Source: Acidimicrobiia bacterium
GTDB lineage: Bacteria; Actinomycetota; Acidimicrobiia; Spongiisociales; JAHEDJ01
DNA: 64,000 bases
NCBI GenBank assembly: GCA_029210695.1
Contig: JARGFH010000008.1
Coordinates: forward strand, 33,327-97,326
Direction: 5' to 3'
Part shown: positions 15,757-24,499 of the stretch, piece by piece
Position numbering within the stretch: the first letter of the stretch is position 1
How the letters are laid out: every line of letters begins with the position of its first letter
Notes under the pieces: model-generated
What the model was told of the DNA's origin: nothing
The model's database searches: none
The model's input: only the letters and a program-made list of their open reading frames with translations
Made by a program: the position numbers and the translations under genes

Positions 15757-17907
15757 ATGGAGCCCCGCCGACGGCCGACTGCGACTCTCGTGCTTCTCGT
15801 CATGGCCTTTGCGGCATTTCCCGCCACGCTGCTCTTGTGGTGGATGGGCACTCTTCCCGGTCACAACGTGCCGGAGATCGGGAGGGAGATCTTCGGCAAC
15901 GTTCCGGGCGCGTTGCAGGCAGCGTTCTATGTGGGAGTGGGAGCGTTCCTGTCGCTGACCCTGTATCTGTTCTCCGAGCGCTCGCGGAGCTGGGAGCGTG
16001 GGGGCGCCGAATCTCGCGCCGGCCGCTGGGGTGAGCGCTTCCGAACCATGATGGCGGGACTGGAGATGCGGACGCTGCTGAGGGATCGAGCCGCCGGAAT
16101 CATGCATGCGCTCATCTACTACGGGTTCGTGTTGTTGTTTCTCGGCACCGTCACGCTCGAGATCGATCATCTCCTTCCGGATGGTTTGAAGTTCTTGAGT
16201 GGCACGTTCTACAAGGTGTACTCGGCGATTCTCGACGCGGCGGCAATCGCGCTGGTGGTCGGCGTTGTGTGGGCCGTCATCCGGAGATATGGCCAAGCAC
16301 CCTGGCGGCTCCGATCAAAGACGAAAGCGGAAGATGCGTGGATTCTCACGGTGCTCGGTCTGATCGGGGTGACCGGGATCTTCACGGAGGCGGCCCGGAT
16401 CGCAGTTGACGGCCGGCCTGACTTCGAAGTGTGGTCGTTCGTCGGGTACCCGTTGAGTTCGCTGTTCCCTGCCTCCGCCGCTGCGGGATGGCATCAGTTC
16501 TTCTGGATCTTCCACGTAATCACGTTTGTCTGGTTCCTCGTGATCCTGCCCACGACCAAGCTCCGGCACATGGTGACCTCACCGGCCAACATGTTCCTGG
16601 CGCCGAAGGACCGACCCAAAGGGGCGATGAAGGCGCTTCCGAACTTGATGGAAGCAACCGACATCGAATCGCTCGGTGCTTCTGTGATCACGGACCTCAC
16701 CTGGAAGCAGATCTTCGATACAGACGCCTGCACCGTGTGCGGCCGTTGCACGAGCGTGTGTCCTGCCAACATGACCGGGAAGCCGCTCGATCCCCGCGAG
16801 ATGGTGTTGAAGGTCGGGGAGGTGGCGGCGTCGACTGCACCGGCGCGGATCTCTACGCCCGTCTCCATGGATGCGGAGATCACGATCGACGCCGGCAGCT
16901 TGTTCGATCGGGTGACTCCTGAGGAACTGTGGTCGTGCACTACGTGTAGAGCGTGTGATGCCATTTGCCCCGTCAACATCGAAATCCTCGACAAGATCCT
17001 CGATATGCGGCGCTACAAGGCACTGATGGAAGCCGACTTCCCGACCGAACTCGGAAAGGCGTTCGTTGCTCTCGAGAACCAGGGGAATCCCTGGGGCCTC
17101 AGTCAGCAGAATCGTATGGACTGGGCCAAAGACCTGGACTTTAAGGTCAAGGTGCTCGGTGACGATGGGGTCGAATCGGCCGACTACCTCTACTGGGTTG
17201 GATGTGCCGGGTCCTTCGACGACCGCAACGTCGAGGTCACGAAGGCGACAGCCCGTTTGCTGCACGAGGCCGGGATCGATTTCGCCATACTGGGCCCGAA
17301 GGAGTCGTGCACGGGCGATCCGGCCCGCCGTTCCGGCAACGAGTACCTCTATCAGCAGCTCGCCTTGTCGAATATCGAGACACTCAATGATCTTGGGGTT
17401 GAGAGGGTGATCACGCAGTGCCCACATTGCTTCAACTCGCTTGCCAACGATTATCCCCAGCTCGGCGGTGACTACGAGGTCGTTCACCACAGCCAGCTGC
17501 TCATGGAGTTGGTCGGGAAGGGCTCACTCGACACGGCGGCGGCGACCGGGACCACCCCACAGATAACCTTCCACGATCCCTGCTATCTGGGCCGTCACAA
17601 CGACGTCTATTTGGCGCCACGGGAGGTCGTGTCCGCATCGGGTGCGTCTCTAGTGGAGATGGAGCGGAACGGCACCAACGCGATGTGCTGCGGGGCCGGC
17701 GGAGCTCGTTTCTGGATGGAAGAGCAGACCGGCAAGAAGGTGAATGTTGAGCGCGCCGAGCAAGCCATCGCTACCGGCGCCGACGAGGTGGCAGTCGGAT
17801 GCCCCTACTGCTACGTCATGATCGACGACGGTGTCAAAGAACTGGGGTCAGAGATGCGGGTCCGTGATATCTCGATGATCCTGGCCGACTCGGTATTCAA
17901 GAAATGA
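15757..17907 (+). CDS. cytochrome b / HdrD-like iron-sulfur membrane oxidoreductase, resembles ETF:menaquinone oxidoreductase
   Basis: A 716-residue fusion. The N-terminal ~280 residues contain about six membrane helices of NarI-like cytochrome b type with several helix histidines. Two ferredoxin sites follow (CTVCGRCTSVCP and CTTCRACDAICP), then two CCG-type cysteine-rich domains (DPCYLGRHN, CCGAGGARF, GCPYCY) as in HdrD/GlpC. This order matches the family described as EMO, which passes electrons from ETF (fatty acid oxidation) to menaquinone; no etfAB is adjacent. AAAGGA lies 7 nt before the ATG. A hairpin follows at 17970. Confidence 0.85.
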   Translation: MEPRRRPTATLVLLVMAFAAFPATLLLWWMGTLPGHNVPEIGREIFGNVPGALQAAFYVGVGAFLSLTLYLFSERSRSWERGGAESRAGRWGERFRTMMAGLEMRTLLRDRAAGIMHALIYYGFVLLFLGTVTLEIDHLLPDGLKFLSGTFYKVYSAILDAAAIALVVGVVWAVIRRYGQAPWRLRSKTKAEDAWILTVLGLIGVTGIFTEAARIAVDGRPDFEVWSFVGYPLSSLFPASAAAGWHQFFWIFHVITFVWFLVILPTTKLRHMVTSPANMFLAPKDRPKGAMKALPNLMEATDIESLGASVITDLTWKQIFDTDACTVCGRCTSVCPANMTGKPLDPREMVLKVGEVAASTAPARISTPVSMDAEITIDAGSLFDRVTPEELWSCTTCRACDAICPVNIEILDKILDMRRYKALMEADFPTELGKAFVALENQGNPWGLSQQNRMDWAKDLDFKVKVLGDDGVESADYLYWVGCAGSFDDRNVEVTKATARLLHEAGIDFAILGPKESCTGDPARRSGNEYLYQQLALSNIETLNDLGVERVITQCPHCFNSLANDYPQLGGDYEVVHHSQLLMELVGKGSLDTAAATGTTPQITFHDPCYLGRHNDVYLAPREVVSASGASLVEMERNGTNAMCCGAGGARFWMEEQTGKKVNVERAEQAIATGADEVAVGCPYCYVMIDDGVKELGSEMRVRDISMILADSVFKK

Positions 17908-17969
17908 ACTCGAACCTCGAGCGCTGAGTCGCTCGCCGGGGCTGATCTCCGTCGACATCTGGTTCTGCT

Positions 17970-17985
17970 GAGGCCTTGTGGCCTC
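17970..17985 (+). terminator. hairpin downstream of the Fe-S oxidoreductase
   Basis: GAGGCC-TTGT-GGCCTC, a 6-bp perfect stem, 63 nt after the stop. There is no clear T-run, so the terminator role is tentative. Confidence 0.4.
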
Positions 17986-18135
17986 TCACAAGACGACCGC
18001 GCTAAGCATTGCGATCCCTACTAAGAGTGGCTATGATTGATGCTGCGGATCGCGGCCGGGCGGGCGGCGAATCCACGGAAGCGTGAACTGCCACTGGTAG
18101 GTTGACGTGGTCCTTGGGGAGCAAGGGAGGCTCGA

Positions 18136-18411
18136 GTGCGGCACAAATCGAACTGCAAAAAGGGTATGCACGCGTTCGGACGTCAGTCCGACGTGGGTGG
18201 CGGACTTCAACGCCAGGTCTGCAGATCGTGCGGGCTGGTCGAGATCGATTTGCGCTCCGATGCAGAAGTCGAAGATTCCAAGCTGTTTGCCCCTGTGCGG
18301 ACTGACAGCATCTTCGCTATTCAGTCTGTGCTGGAAGCCGAGTTCGAGCCGCCTGAGCGGCGGTTCGGGGTTCGTCCCTCTCACAGGTCGATATCCAGCG
18401 ACGTGTCCTGA
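18136..18411 (+). CDS. small zinc-ribbon-like protein of unknown function
   Basis: A 91-residue protein with N-terminal C...H (RHKSNCKKGMHAFG) and a CRSCGLVEIDL knuckle, spaced like a one-ion zinc ribbon: Cys7, His12, then CxxC at about residues 29-32. The GTG at 18136 has AGGGAGG 5 nt upstream, and the cysteine/histidine pattern supports real coding. The rest is acidic and unremarkable. Function unknown; it stands alone between two transcription units. Confidence 0.6.
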   Translation: MRHKSNCKKGMHAFGRQSDVGGGLQRQVCRSCGLVEIDLRSDAEVEDSKLFAPVRTDSIFAIQSVLEAEFEPPERRFGVRPSHRSISSDVS

Positions 18412-18693
18412 CAGGTCTTAGACCTACGGATGGCGGTCCGCTGCGAACGTGACAGAGGGGGGGCTACGACCGGCAACCGCCCGTAGCCCGAGTACCGAGT
18501 ACGCGTCGATTCCTTTCTCACTGAACTCTCAGGTTGTTTCCAGATCTGCCTTAGATCTACCGGGCATCCTCCGGGGGGCAGTGAGAATTCGCCGTTAGAC
18601 GAAACGGTGTGGAGATAGACGATCCCGGTCTCCGCAGCGTGAGCTCTGGCCCCGGCCGACTCTGATTGCGATCAGAACGCGAGAGGATGCAAG

Positions 18694-20274
18694 ATGAGCG
18701 ATACCAAAGTCATATCGGAGTCACACATGCCACCAGATGAAGACTCCTCGCCCGAGGGTGAGGGAGAAACCACAGACACAGTGCGGCGACGTGGACGCTG
18801 GATGTGGTGGGGGGTCGGCCTCCTGGTCGTCGCCGGCGCGGCCAGTGCTGCGGTACTCATGGCCAACGAGGCTCCTTCCGATTCGACTGCGGTCACGGCC
18901 ATCCAACTGAATTACGGTGAGGCGGTCATCACCGATCTCGTGCAAACGGAGAGCTTCGACGGCACGCTCGGCACCGTGGACGGCGATCCTGTGACGACCC
19001 AGTTCGCAGGCACCGTCACGAGCGCGGCGACCGCCGGCGAGAGGGTCGAGCAGGGTGACGTGTTGTTCAGCATTGACGGAGAACCCGTCGTGCTCCTCTA
19101 CGGCGAGGCGCCCGCCTATCGCGATCTGGCTATTGGTGTCGACAGCATGAGCGTGCCGGGCCGGCTGGTGGGAACCATCACTGGCATCGTCGAACCGGGG
19201 ACCGCGATCGAGCAGGGTGATGTCCTGTACCGGGTCAACGGCGAGCCGGTGGTCGTGCTCTACGGTGATGTTCCGGCCTACCGGACCTTGCGCGATGCCT
19301 CGACCAGCCTCGAAGGAGATGACGTCCAGCAGCTCGAGGCGGCACTGATCGCGCTCGGCTATGACTCCGGCGAGACCGTGACCGTCGATCAAGAATTCAC
19401 CTACAACACTGCGCAGATCGTGGAAGCCTGGCAAGAAGACATCGGCGCTGAAGTCGACGGGGTCGTCGACCTGGGCGAGGTGGTCTTCATCCCGGGCCCT
19501 GCCCAGGTTCGGAGCGGTGCGGCGATCGGGGATTCCACCGGCACGGGGAGTCCGGCCGTCACTCTCATCACCGGTGAGGCAATGGCGGGTGCCGACGTCG
19601 AGCAACTTGAAGCCGCACTCAACGCTCTCGGGTTCAATCCCGGCATCGTGGACGGCACATTCACCGATGAGACCCGGATTGCCGTGCTCGACTGGCAGGC
19701 TGCAACAGGACTCCCTGAGGATGGCGTCGTCGACCTAGGTGAGATTGTGTTCCTGGAGGGTGCTGTGCGTGTGAGCGACCGGCTGGCTTCGGTCGGCAGC
19801 CGCGTCGGTGCCGGCAGCCCCGTCCTGGCAGTTTCATCGTCCGAGAAGGTGGTCCGCCTCGACCTGCCTGCCCGCAATCAGGGCATTGTCTCGGTCGGCG
19901 ATGAAGTCATCATCGTGATGCCGGACTTCTCAGAGACGCCCGGTGTCGTGGCCTCCGTCGCTACTACCGCTTCTGTCGACCAGGGCAACCAGGCTGTGTT
20001 CGAAGTGATCGTGGAACTCATCGATCCCTCCGTGGCCGATGGCCTCGATGAAGCACCGGTCGATGTCGACGTGATCTCCGAGTCGGTTGAGAACGTGCTG
20101 GCAGTCCCCGTATCTTCGCTCGTGGCGCTGACCGAAGGTGGCTACGCCGTGAGAGTCGACACGGGCGGGGCAAGCCCGCAACTGGTGGCCGTCGACCCCG
20201 GGTTCTTTGCCGACGGCCTCGTCGAGATCACCAGCAGCGAGGTGCAAGCGGGCGATCGGGTGGTGGTGCCGTGA
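18694..20274 (+). CDS. membrane-fusion/adaptor protein with two peptidoglycan-binding domains (MacA-like)
   Basis: A 526-residue periplasmic-adaptor-type protein: cytoplasmic N-terminus, one membrane helix (MWWGVGLLVVAGAASAAVLMA), a lipoyl/barrel-sandwich part (GTVTSAATAGERVEQGDVLFSIDGEPV), two peptidoglycan_binding_1 repeats (DDVQQLEAALIALGYD... and ADVEQLEAALNALGFNPG...), then a beta-barrel part. It is followed with overlap by an ABC ATPase and MacB-like permease. In a monoderm the wall-binding modules probably anchor the exporter to peptidoglycan; substrate unknown. GAGAGGA lies before the ATG. Confidence 0.85.
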   Translation: MSDTKVISESHMPPDEDSSPEGEGETTDTVRRRGRWMWWGVGLLVVAGAASAAVLMANEAPSDSTAVTAIQLNYGEAVITDLVQTESFDGTLGTVDGDPVTTQFAGTVTSAATAGERVEQGDVLFSIDGEPVVLLYGEAPAYRDLAIGVDSMSVPGRLVGTITGIVEPGTAIEQGDVLYRVNGEPVVVLYGDVPAYRTLRDASTSLEGDDVQQLEAALIALGYDSGETVTVDQEFTYNTAQIVEAWQEDIGAEVDGVVDLGEVVFIPGPAQVRSGAAIGDSTGTGSPAVTLITGEAMAGADVEQLEAALNALGFNPGIVDGTFTDETRIAVLDWQAATGLPEDGVVDLGEIVFLEGAVRVSDRLASVGSRVGAGSPVLAVSSSEKVVRLDLPARNQGIVSVGDEVIIVMPDFSETPGVVASVATTASVDQGNQAVFEVIVELIDPSVADGLDEAPVDVDVISESVENVLAVPVSSLVALTEGGYAVRVDTGGASPQLVAVDPGFFADGLVEITSSEVQAGDRVVVP

Positions 20275-20972
20275 TGCCGTCTGAGCCGGTTCTTTCCCTG
20301 AACAATGTGTTCAAGGAGTACCCGACGACGCCGGTGGTTCGTGCTCTCCGTGGTGTGAGCTTCGCAGTCAACTCAGGCGAACTCGTCGCGGTGGTCGGCC
20401 CGTCTGGATCCGGCAAATCGACTCTGCTGCACATCATGGGAACCCTGGATCGACCGACCTCCGGCGAGGTCACGGTGGCGGGCTACCAGGTCTCCCGACT
20501 GTCGGACAGAGACATGTCGTCGCTGCGCGCTCACCATATCGGCTTCGTGTTCCAGCAGTTCCACCTGCTGAGCGGGTTCACGGCACTCGACAATGTGGCA
20601 GATGGTTTGTTGTATACCGGCCTGCCACTTCGCACTCGTCGCGACATGGCCGAAGTCGCGCTGCGCAGGGCCGGCATGGGTCACCGCCTCGACCACGTTG
20701 CCACCAAGTTGTCCGGCGGCGAGCGTCAACGAGTGGCGACCGCCAGGGCCTTGATCGGCAATCCCTCGATCGTGCTGGCGGATGAACCAACCGGCAACCT
20801 CGACTCGAAGACATCTGATGCAATTGTCGAACTCATCGAGGAACTGAATGAGAGTGGCACGACCATCGTGGTGATCACCCACAACCCCGAGATTGCCGAG
20901 CATTTCCCTCGCTCCGTTGGTCTTCGCGACGGACAGATCGAATACGACACCTCCTGGAAGGACGTTGCCTGA
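20274..20972 (+). CDS. ABC transporter ATPase, MacB/LolD type
   Basis: ATP-binding subunit of the tripartite exporter: Walker A GPSGSGKST (about residues 40-48), Q-loop FVFQQFHLL, signature LSGGERQRV, Walker B IVLADEPTGNLDS, H-loop TIVVITHNPE. 232 residues. The ATG at 20274 overlaps the preceding stop (TGATG); a GTG at 20271 is the alternative. Its stop overlaps the permease start. Confidence 0.93.
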   Translation: MPSEPVLSLNNVFKEYPTTPVVRALRGVSFAVNSGELVAVVGPSGSGKSTLLHIMGTLDRPTSGEVTVAGYQVSRLSDRDMSSLRAHHIGFVFQQFHLLSGFTALDNVADGLLYTGLPLRTRRDMAEVALRRAGMGHRLDHVATKLSGGERQRVATARALIGNPSIVLADEPTGNLDSKTSDAIVELIEELNESGTTIVVITHNPEIAEHFPRSVGLRDGQIEYDTSWKDVA

Positions 20973-22177
20973 TGGCAACCACCCTCAAGCCGAGCAGCCT
21001 CCATCCGCGGGACCTGGGGAGGACTGCGACGGTCGGACTCCGGACCCGCAAGCTGCGAACGGCGCTTTCTGCCCTCGGCATATTGATCGGCATTGCGGCG
21101 ATGGTCGGCGTACTCGGGCTGTCTGAGTCGTCGAAGTCGGAGTTGCTGTCGCAACTCGACCGGCTCGGGACGAACCTGCTGACCGTGGAGGCCGGAACCG
21201 GAATCGGGATCGGCTCGGGAGAACTCCCCGAAGAAGCGGCCGGGATGATCGCTCAGATCGGACCGGTCGAGACCACCACTGTGGTGAGTGCGGTCGATGA
21301 CGCCAACGTATATCGAACCGACTACATCCCGGAGGGACAGACCGGTGGTGTCTCCGTTCAGGCCGTGGACCTGACGTTGCTCGACACTCTGGCCGGCGAC
21401 GTCGCCGATGGCCAGTGGCTAGATGCCGCGACGGGCGCCTATCCGACGACGGTGCTCGGTTCTGTTGCCGCCGAGCGATTGGGGGTCACCGAGGTGACCG
21501 GTACCGAGCAGGTGTGGCTCGGTGATCAGTGGTTCACGGTGATCGGCATCCTCGAGGAGTTCGAGCTGGCTCCGGATCTCGACCGTGCTGCCATGGTTGG
21601 TCTCGACGCGGCCGCCGACTACCTCGACGCTGACGGAGTGCCGACTCGCATCCTCGTTCGCGTCGACCCCGACCAGGTCGATGCGGTGATGGGCGTGATG
21701 GCTGCTACTGCCAATCCGGAGAACCCGGAGGAAATCGAAGTCGCCCGCCCCACCGATGCATTGGAGGCCAAGGAGGCTGCCGATGATGCGTTGACGGCGC
21801 TGTTTCTCGGGCTGGGCGCGGTTGCGCTTCTCGTTGGAGGGGTCGGAATCGCCAACGTGATGGTCATCTCGGTGTTGGAACGAAGGGCTGAAATCGGGCT
21901 TCGTCGTGCTCTGGGCGCGACCAAGCGGCACATCGCTTCGCAGTTCCTCGGTGAGGCCCTGCTGCTGTCCGGCATCGGAGGAATCGGTGGGGTCTTGGCG
22001 GGCGTGGCGGTGACTACCACTTACGCCAGCATTCGCGGCTGGTCTGCGCTCGTGCCACCTATTGCCATCGGCGGTGGGATCGCAGCCGCGCTGGTCATTG
22101 GCGCGATCGCCGGCCTGTATCCGGCCATCCGGGCCGCCCGCATGTCGCCAACGGAGGCGCTCCGCACCGCCGGGTGA
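20972..22177 (+). CDS. ABC transporter permease, MacB-like (FtsX superfamily)
   Basis: A 401-residue permease: one N-terminal helix (LRTALSALGILIGIAAMVGVLGLSE), a large extracytoplasmic MacB_PCD domain, then three C-terminal helices including the ERRAEIGLRRALGATKRHIASQFL coupling region and the final PAIRAARMSPTEALR motif. Translationally coupled to the ATPase (TGATG). A MacB-type mechanotransmission exporter for a peptide, lipid or antibiotic; substrate unknown. Confidence 0.92.
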   Translation: MATTLKPSSLHPRDLGRTATVGLRTRKLRTALSALGILIGIAAMVGVLGLSESSKSELLSQLDRLGTNLLTVEAGTGIGIGSGELPEEAAGMIAQIGPVETTTVVSAVDDANVYRTDYIPEGQTGGVSVQAVDLTLLDTLAGDVADGQWLDAATGAYPTTVLGSVAAERLGVTEVTGTEQVWLGDQWFTVIGILEEFELAPDLDRAAMVGLDAAADYLDADGVPTRILVRVDPDQVDAVMGVMAATANPENPEEIEVARPTDALEAKEAADDALTALFLGLGAVALLVGGVGIANVMVISVLERRAEIGLRRALGATKRHIASQFLGEALLLSGIGGIGGVLAGVAVTTTYASIRGWSALVPPIAIGGGIAAALVIGAIAGLYPAIRAARMSPTEALRTAG

Positions 22178-22237
22178 GTGCGCACTTCCGCTGGCTCTCT
22201 GGGCTGCAAGAGGTGTTTTGCCCCCTCCGCCTCGCCG

Positions 22238-22755
22238 ACTCGGCACCTCCCCCGCTTTCAGCGGGGGAGGAACGCGCTGGTGGTTGGGGGCTGTGGCGGC
22301 GGTGATGTCCCCCTGCTGGTCGGCGTTCTCCCCTCACGGAGTGGGGGGAGTCCCGGAGCGGAGCGGAGGGGAGGGGGGCTGGTGAGGTCTTTGTTTGGGG
22401 TTTGTTGCCCCCTCCGCTGGTCGACATGAATCGGCCCGCGTTGGTTTGGCTGGTCGAATCCATTCACATCGATCGTCGACTCGGCACCTCCCCCGCTTTC
22501 AGCGGGGGAGGAACGCGCTGGTGGTTGGGGGCTGTGGCGGCGGTGATGTCCTCCTGCTGGTCGGCGTTCTCCCCTCACGGAGTGGGGGGAGTCCCGGAGC
22601 GGAGCGGAGGGGAGGGGGGCTGGCCGGTTTGGTCTGGGGTTTGTTGCCCCCTCCGCTGGTCGATATGAATCGGCCCGCGTTGGTTTGGCTGGTCGAATCC
22701 ATTCACATCGATCGTCGACTCGGCACCTCCCCCGCTTTGAGCGGGGAGGAACGCG
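22238..22755. repeat. about 240-bp direct repeat, two full copies and a partial third
   Basis: Units start at 22238, 22479 and 22718 (ACTCGGCACCTCCCCC...). Copies one and two are nearly identical over their full length; the third is cut after about 37 bp. Each contains C/G-rich hairpins, CTCCCCCGC-TTTC-AGCGGGGGAG and CTCCCCTCACGGAGTGGGGGGAG. The 601-bp gap between the exporter and the amylase gene holds only these units; predicted reading frames through them are artefacts of the repeat. Confidence 0.85.
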
Positions 22756-22757
22756 TG

Positions 22758-22792
22758 TTGCCTATTGCCTATTACCTATTACCTATTACCTG
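22758..22792. repeat. heptanucleotide tandem repeat (TTRCCTA x5)
   Basis: TTGCCTA twice, TTACCTA twice, then TTACCTG: five 7-bp units directly after the 240-bp repeats. The last two units overlap the stop codon and final codons of the amylase gene. Confidence 0.85.
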
Positions 22793-24245
22793 TGATTTCC
22801 CATACCGCGCCTGTCCGGGGGGCCAACGCAATATGGATCTCTCCGTCGGTCGATTTGATGCCGCCAGTTCCCCACAGCGTCCTGAACCCGGTTCCGAGGA
22901 GCTCATCGACGATCGTGGCCGAGGATCCGAGGTCGGATGTATTCACTGCGATGAGAAGCTGTTCTTGGCCATCTTCCATCACGAAGGTATACAACGAGGA
23001 GCCGTCCTCGGCCGGCAACCTGCGGTACTCGCCGTGGCGCAGCACGCGGTGTTTTCGTCGCAGGGCGACCAGCGATCGGTGGGCGCGCAGCAAACGGTCG
23101 TTCCACAGGTCGGTGCGCTTCCATGGGAATGCGCCGCGTGATCCCGGATCATTGCCACCGCTGAGCCCGATCTCGTCGCCGTAGTAGATCGAGGGGGCGC
23201 CGGGGAAGGTGAAGTTCAGGAGAGTCGACAGAATCACCGAGTCGATGTCGCCGCCCGCCACGCTGAGCACCCGCGCCGTGTCGTGAGAACCGAGCAGGTT
23301 GAGGTTGGCCAGGTGGGCGTGACGCGGATACCTCCCCAGGAGTTCCTCAACAGCGTCCCCGTAGGCCGGCGCGTCGAGCGCCGGCGCCACCGGGAAGGGG
23401 AGTCCGGCGGCCAGTTGAGCGTTGACCCGGTCTCCGGCCGTGAAGGCAATCGTCCTGCCCCCGAAGTGGTAGTTCATCGTTCCATCGAACCGATCGCCGC
23501 GCACGATCCAGTCGGTGGCGTCCTCCCAGATCTCTCCGACGATATAGAGATCCGGGTTGATTGCCCGCACTCGCTCCCGGAACTGCTCCCAGAATCCCTC
23601 GGTTGTGATCTCGTTCGGCACGTCGAGCCGCCAGCCGTCGATACCCCGCCGAGCCCAGTACTCCCCGATATTGAGGAGATACTCGGCGACCTGCGGGTTG
23701 TCGGTGTTGAACTTGGGGAGGGCCGCGTTGCCCCACCAGGCCTGGTAGCCGGGGTGCTTGCCGTCGTAGGCGTGGAGGGGCCAGCTTTCGATGATGAACC
23801 AGTCCAACCAAGCCGAGCTCTCTCCATTCTCGAGCAGATCGTTGAATCGCAGGAACCCCCGGCCGCAATGGTTGAACACCCCATCGAGCACAACGCGAAT
23901 GCCGCTTCCGTGGCAGGCATCGAGGAGCTCGTCAAAGGCAGCTTCACCTCCCAGCATTGGGTCGATCTGGTAGTAGTCCCAGGTGTGATATCTGTGGTTT
24001 GAAGCCGACGAGAAGATCGGATTGAGATAGAGGGCGTTGATGCCCAGGTCGACCAGGTAGTCGAGCTTCTCAGCGATGCCGAGCAGATCCCCGCCCTTGT
24101 AGCCGAAGATGGTCGGCGGGCTGTCCCAGTCTTCCAGATTGGGTGGCTTGTCAACGCGATCGGACGATGCGAACCGATCGGGAAAGATCTGATAGAAGAT
24201 GGCGTCGGCGACCCAGGCCGGGGGACGGTCTATTTGTCTGGTCAT
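22779..24245 (-). CDS. glycoside hydrolase family 13 alpha-amylase (neopullulanase/maltogenic-like)
   Basis: A 488-residue cytoplasmic GH13 enzyme (no signal peptide) acting on maltodextrins. Conserved regions: I DGVFNH, II GIDGWRLDVPNE (nucleophile Asp), III IVGEIWED (acid/base Glu), IV LGSHDTARV. The N-terminus DAIFYQIFPDRFASSD is typical of GH13 subfamilies 20/31-like enzymes but the N-terminal CBM34 domain of neopullulanase is missing. GGGAGG lies 4 nt before the ATG. The stop lies within a heptanucleotide repeat, so its last residues may have been reset by repeat growth. Confidence 0.93.
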   Translation of the reverse strand: MTRQIDRPPAWVADAIFYQIFPDRFASSDRVDKPPNLEDWDSPPTIFGYKGGDLLGIAEKLDYLVDLGINALYLNPIFSSASNHRYHTWDYYQIDPMLGGEAAFDELLDACHGSGIRVVLDGVFNHCGRGFLRFNDLLENGESSAWLDWFIIESWPLHAYDGKHPGYQAWWGNAALPKFNTDNPQVAEYLLNIGEYWARRGIDGWRLDVPNEITTEGFWEQFRERVRAINPDLYIVGEIWEDATDWIVRGDRFDGTMNYHFGGRTIAFTAGDRVNAQLAAGLPFPVAPALDAPAYGDAVEELLGRYPRHAHLANLNLLGSHDTARVLSVAGGDIDSVILSTLLNFTFPGAPSIYYGDEIGLSGGNDPGSRGAFPWKRTDLWNDRLLRAHRSLVALRRKHRVLRHGEYRRLPAEDGSSLYTFVMEDGQEQLLIAVNTSDLGSSATIVDELLGTGFRTLWGTGGIKSTDGEIHIALAPRTGAVWEITGNR

Positions 24246-24499
24246 CGGTCCTCCCGTTGCCTTGCTTCACATTCGCGGCAGTCGGCCATGCGTAGCTCGT
24301 CGCTATCACTGCTGCCGTCCCCGCCACGACGCGTGCCGTCAACGACGATCGCGGGATGAACAGCGGACACCGGACTCCGGGGCCTGGTCAACTGAGGCGA
24401 TCATGGCCTCTCCTGCCGGCTCGGCACACACAAGGAGTGAATCTAGCGGTCGGAGGCCCGCTATCCCACCCGTGCTCGGTAGGCTGCCGCCGAGCCACG

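Noticed and set aside
22178..22778. Reading frames of 80-250 codons through the 240-bp repeats
   Set aside because: The peptides are themselves repetitive and exist on both strands; no homology or ribosome binding sites.
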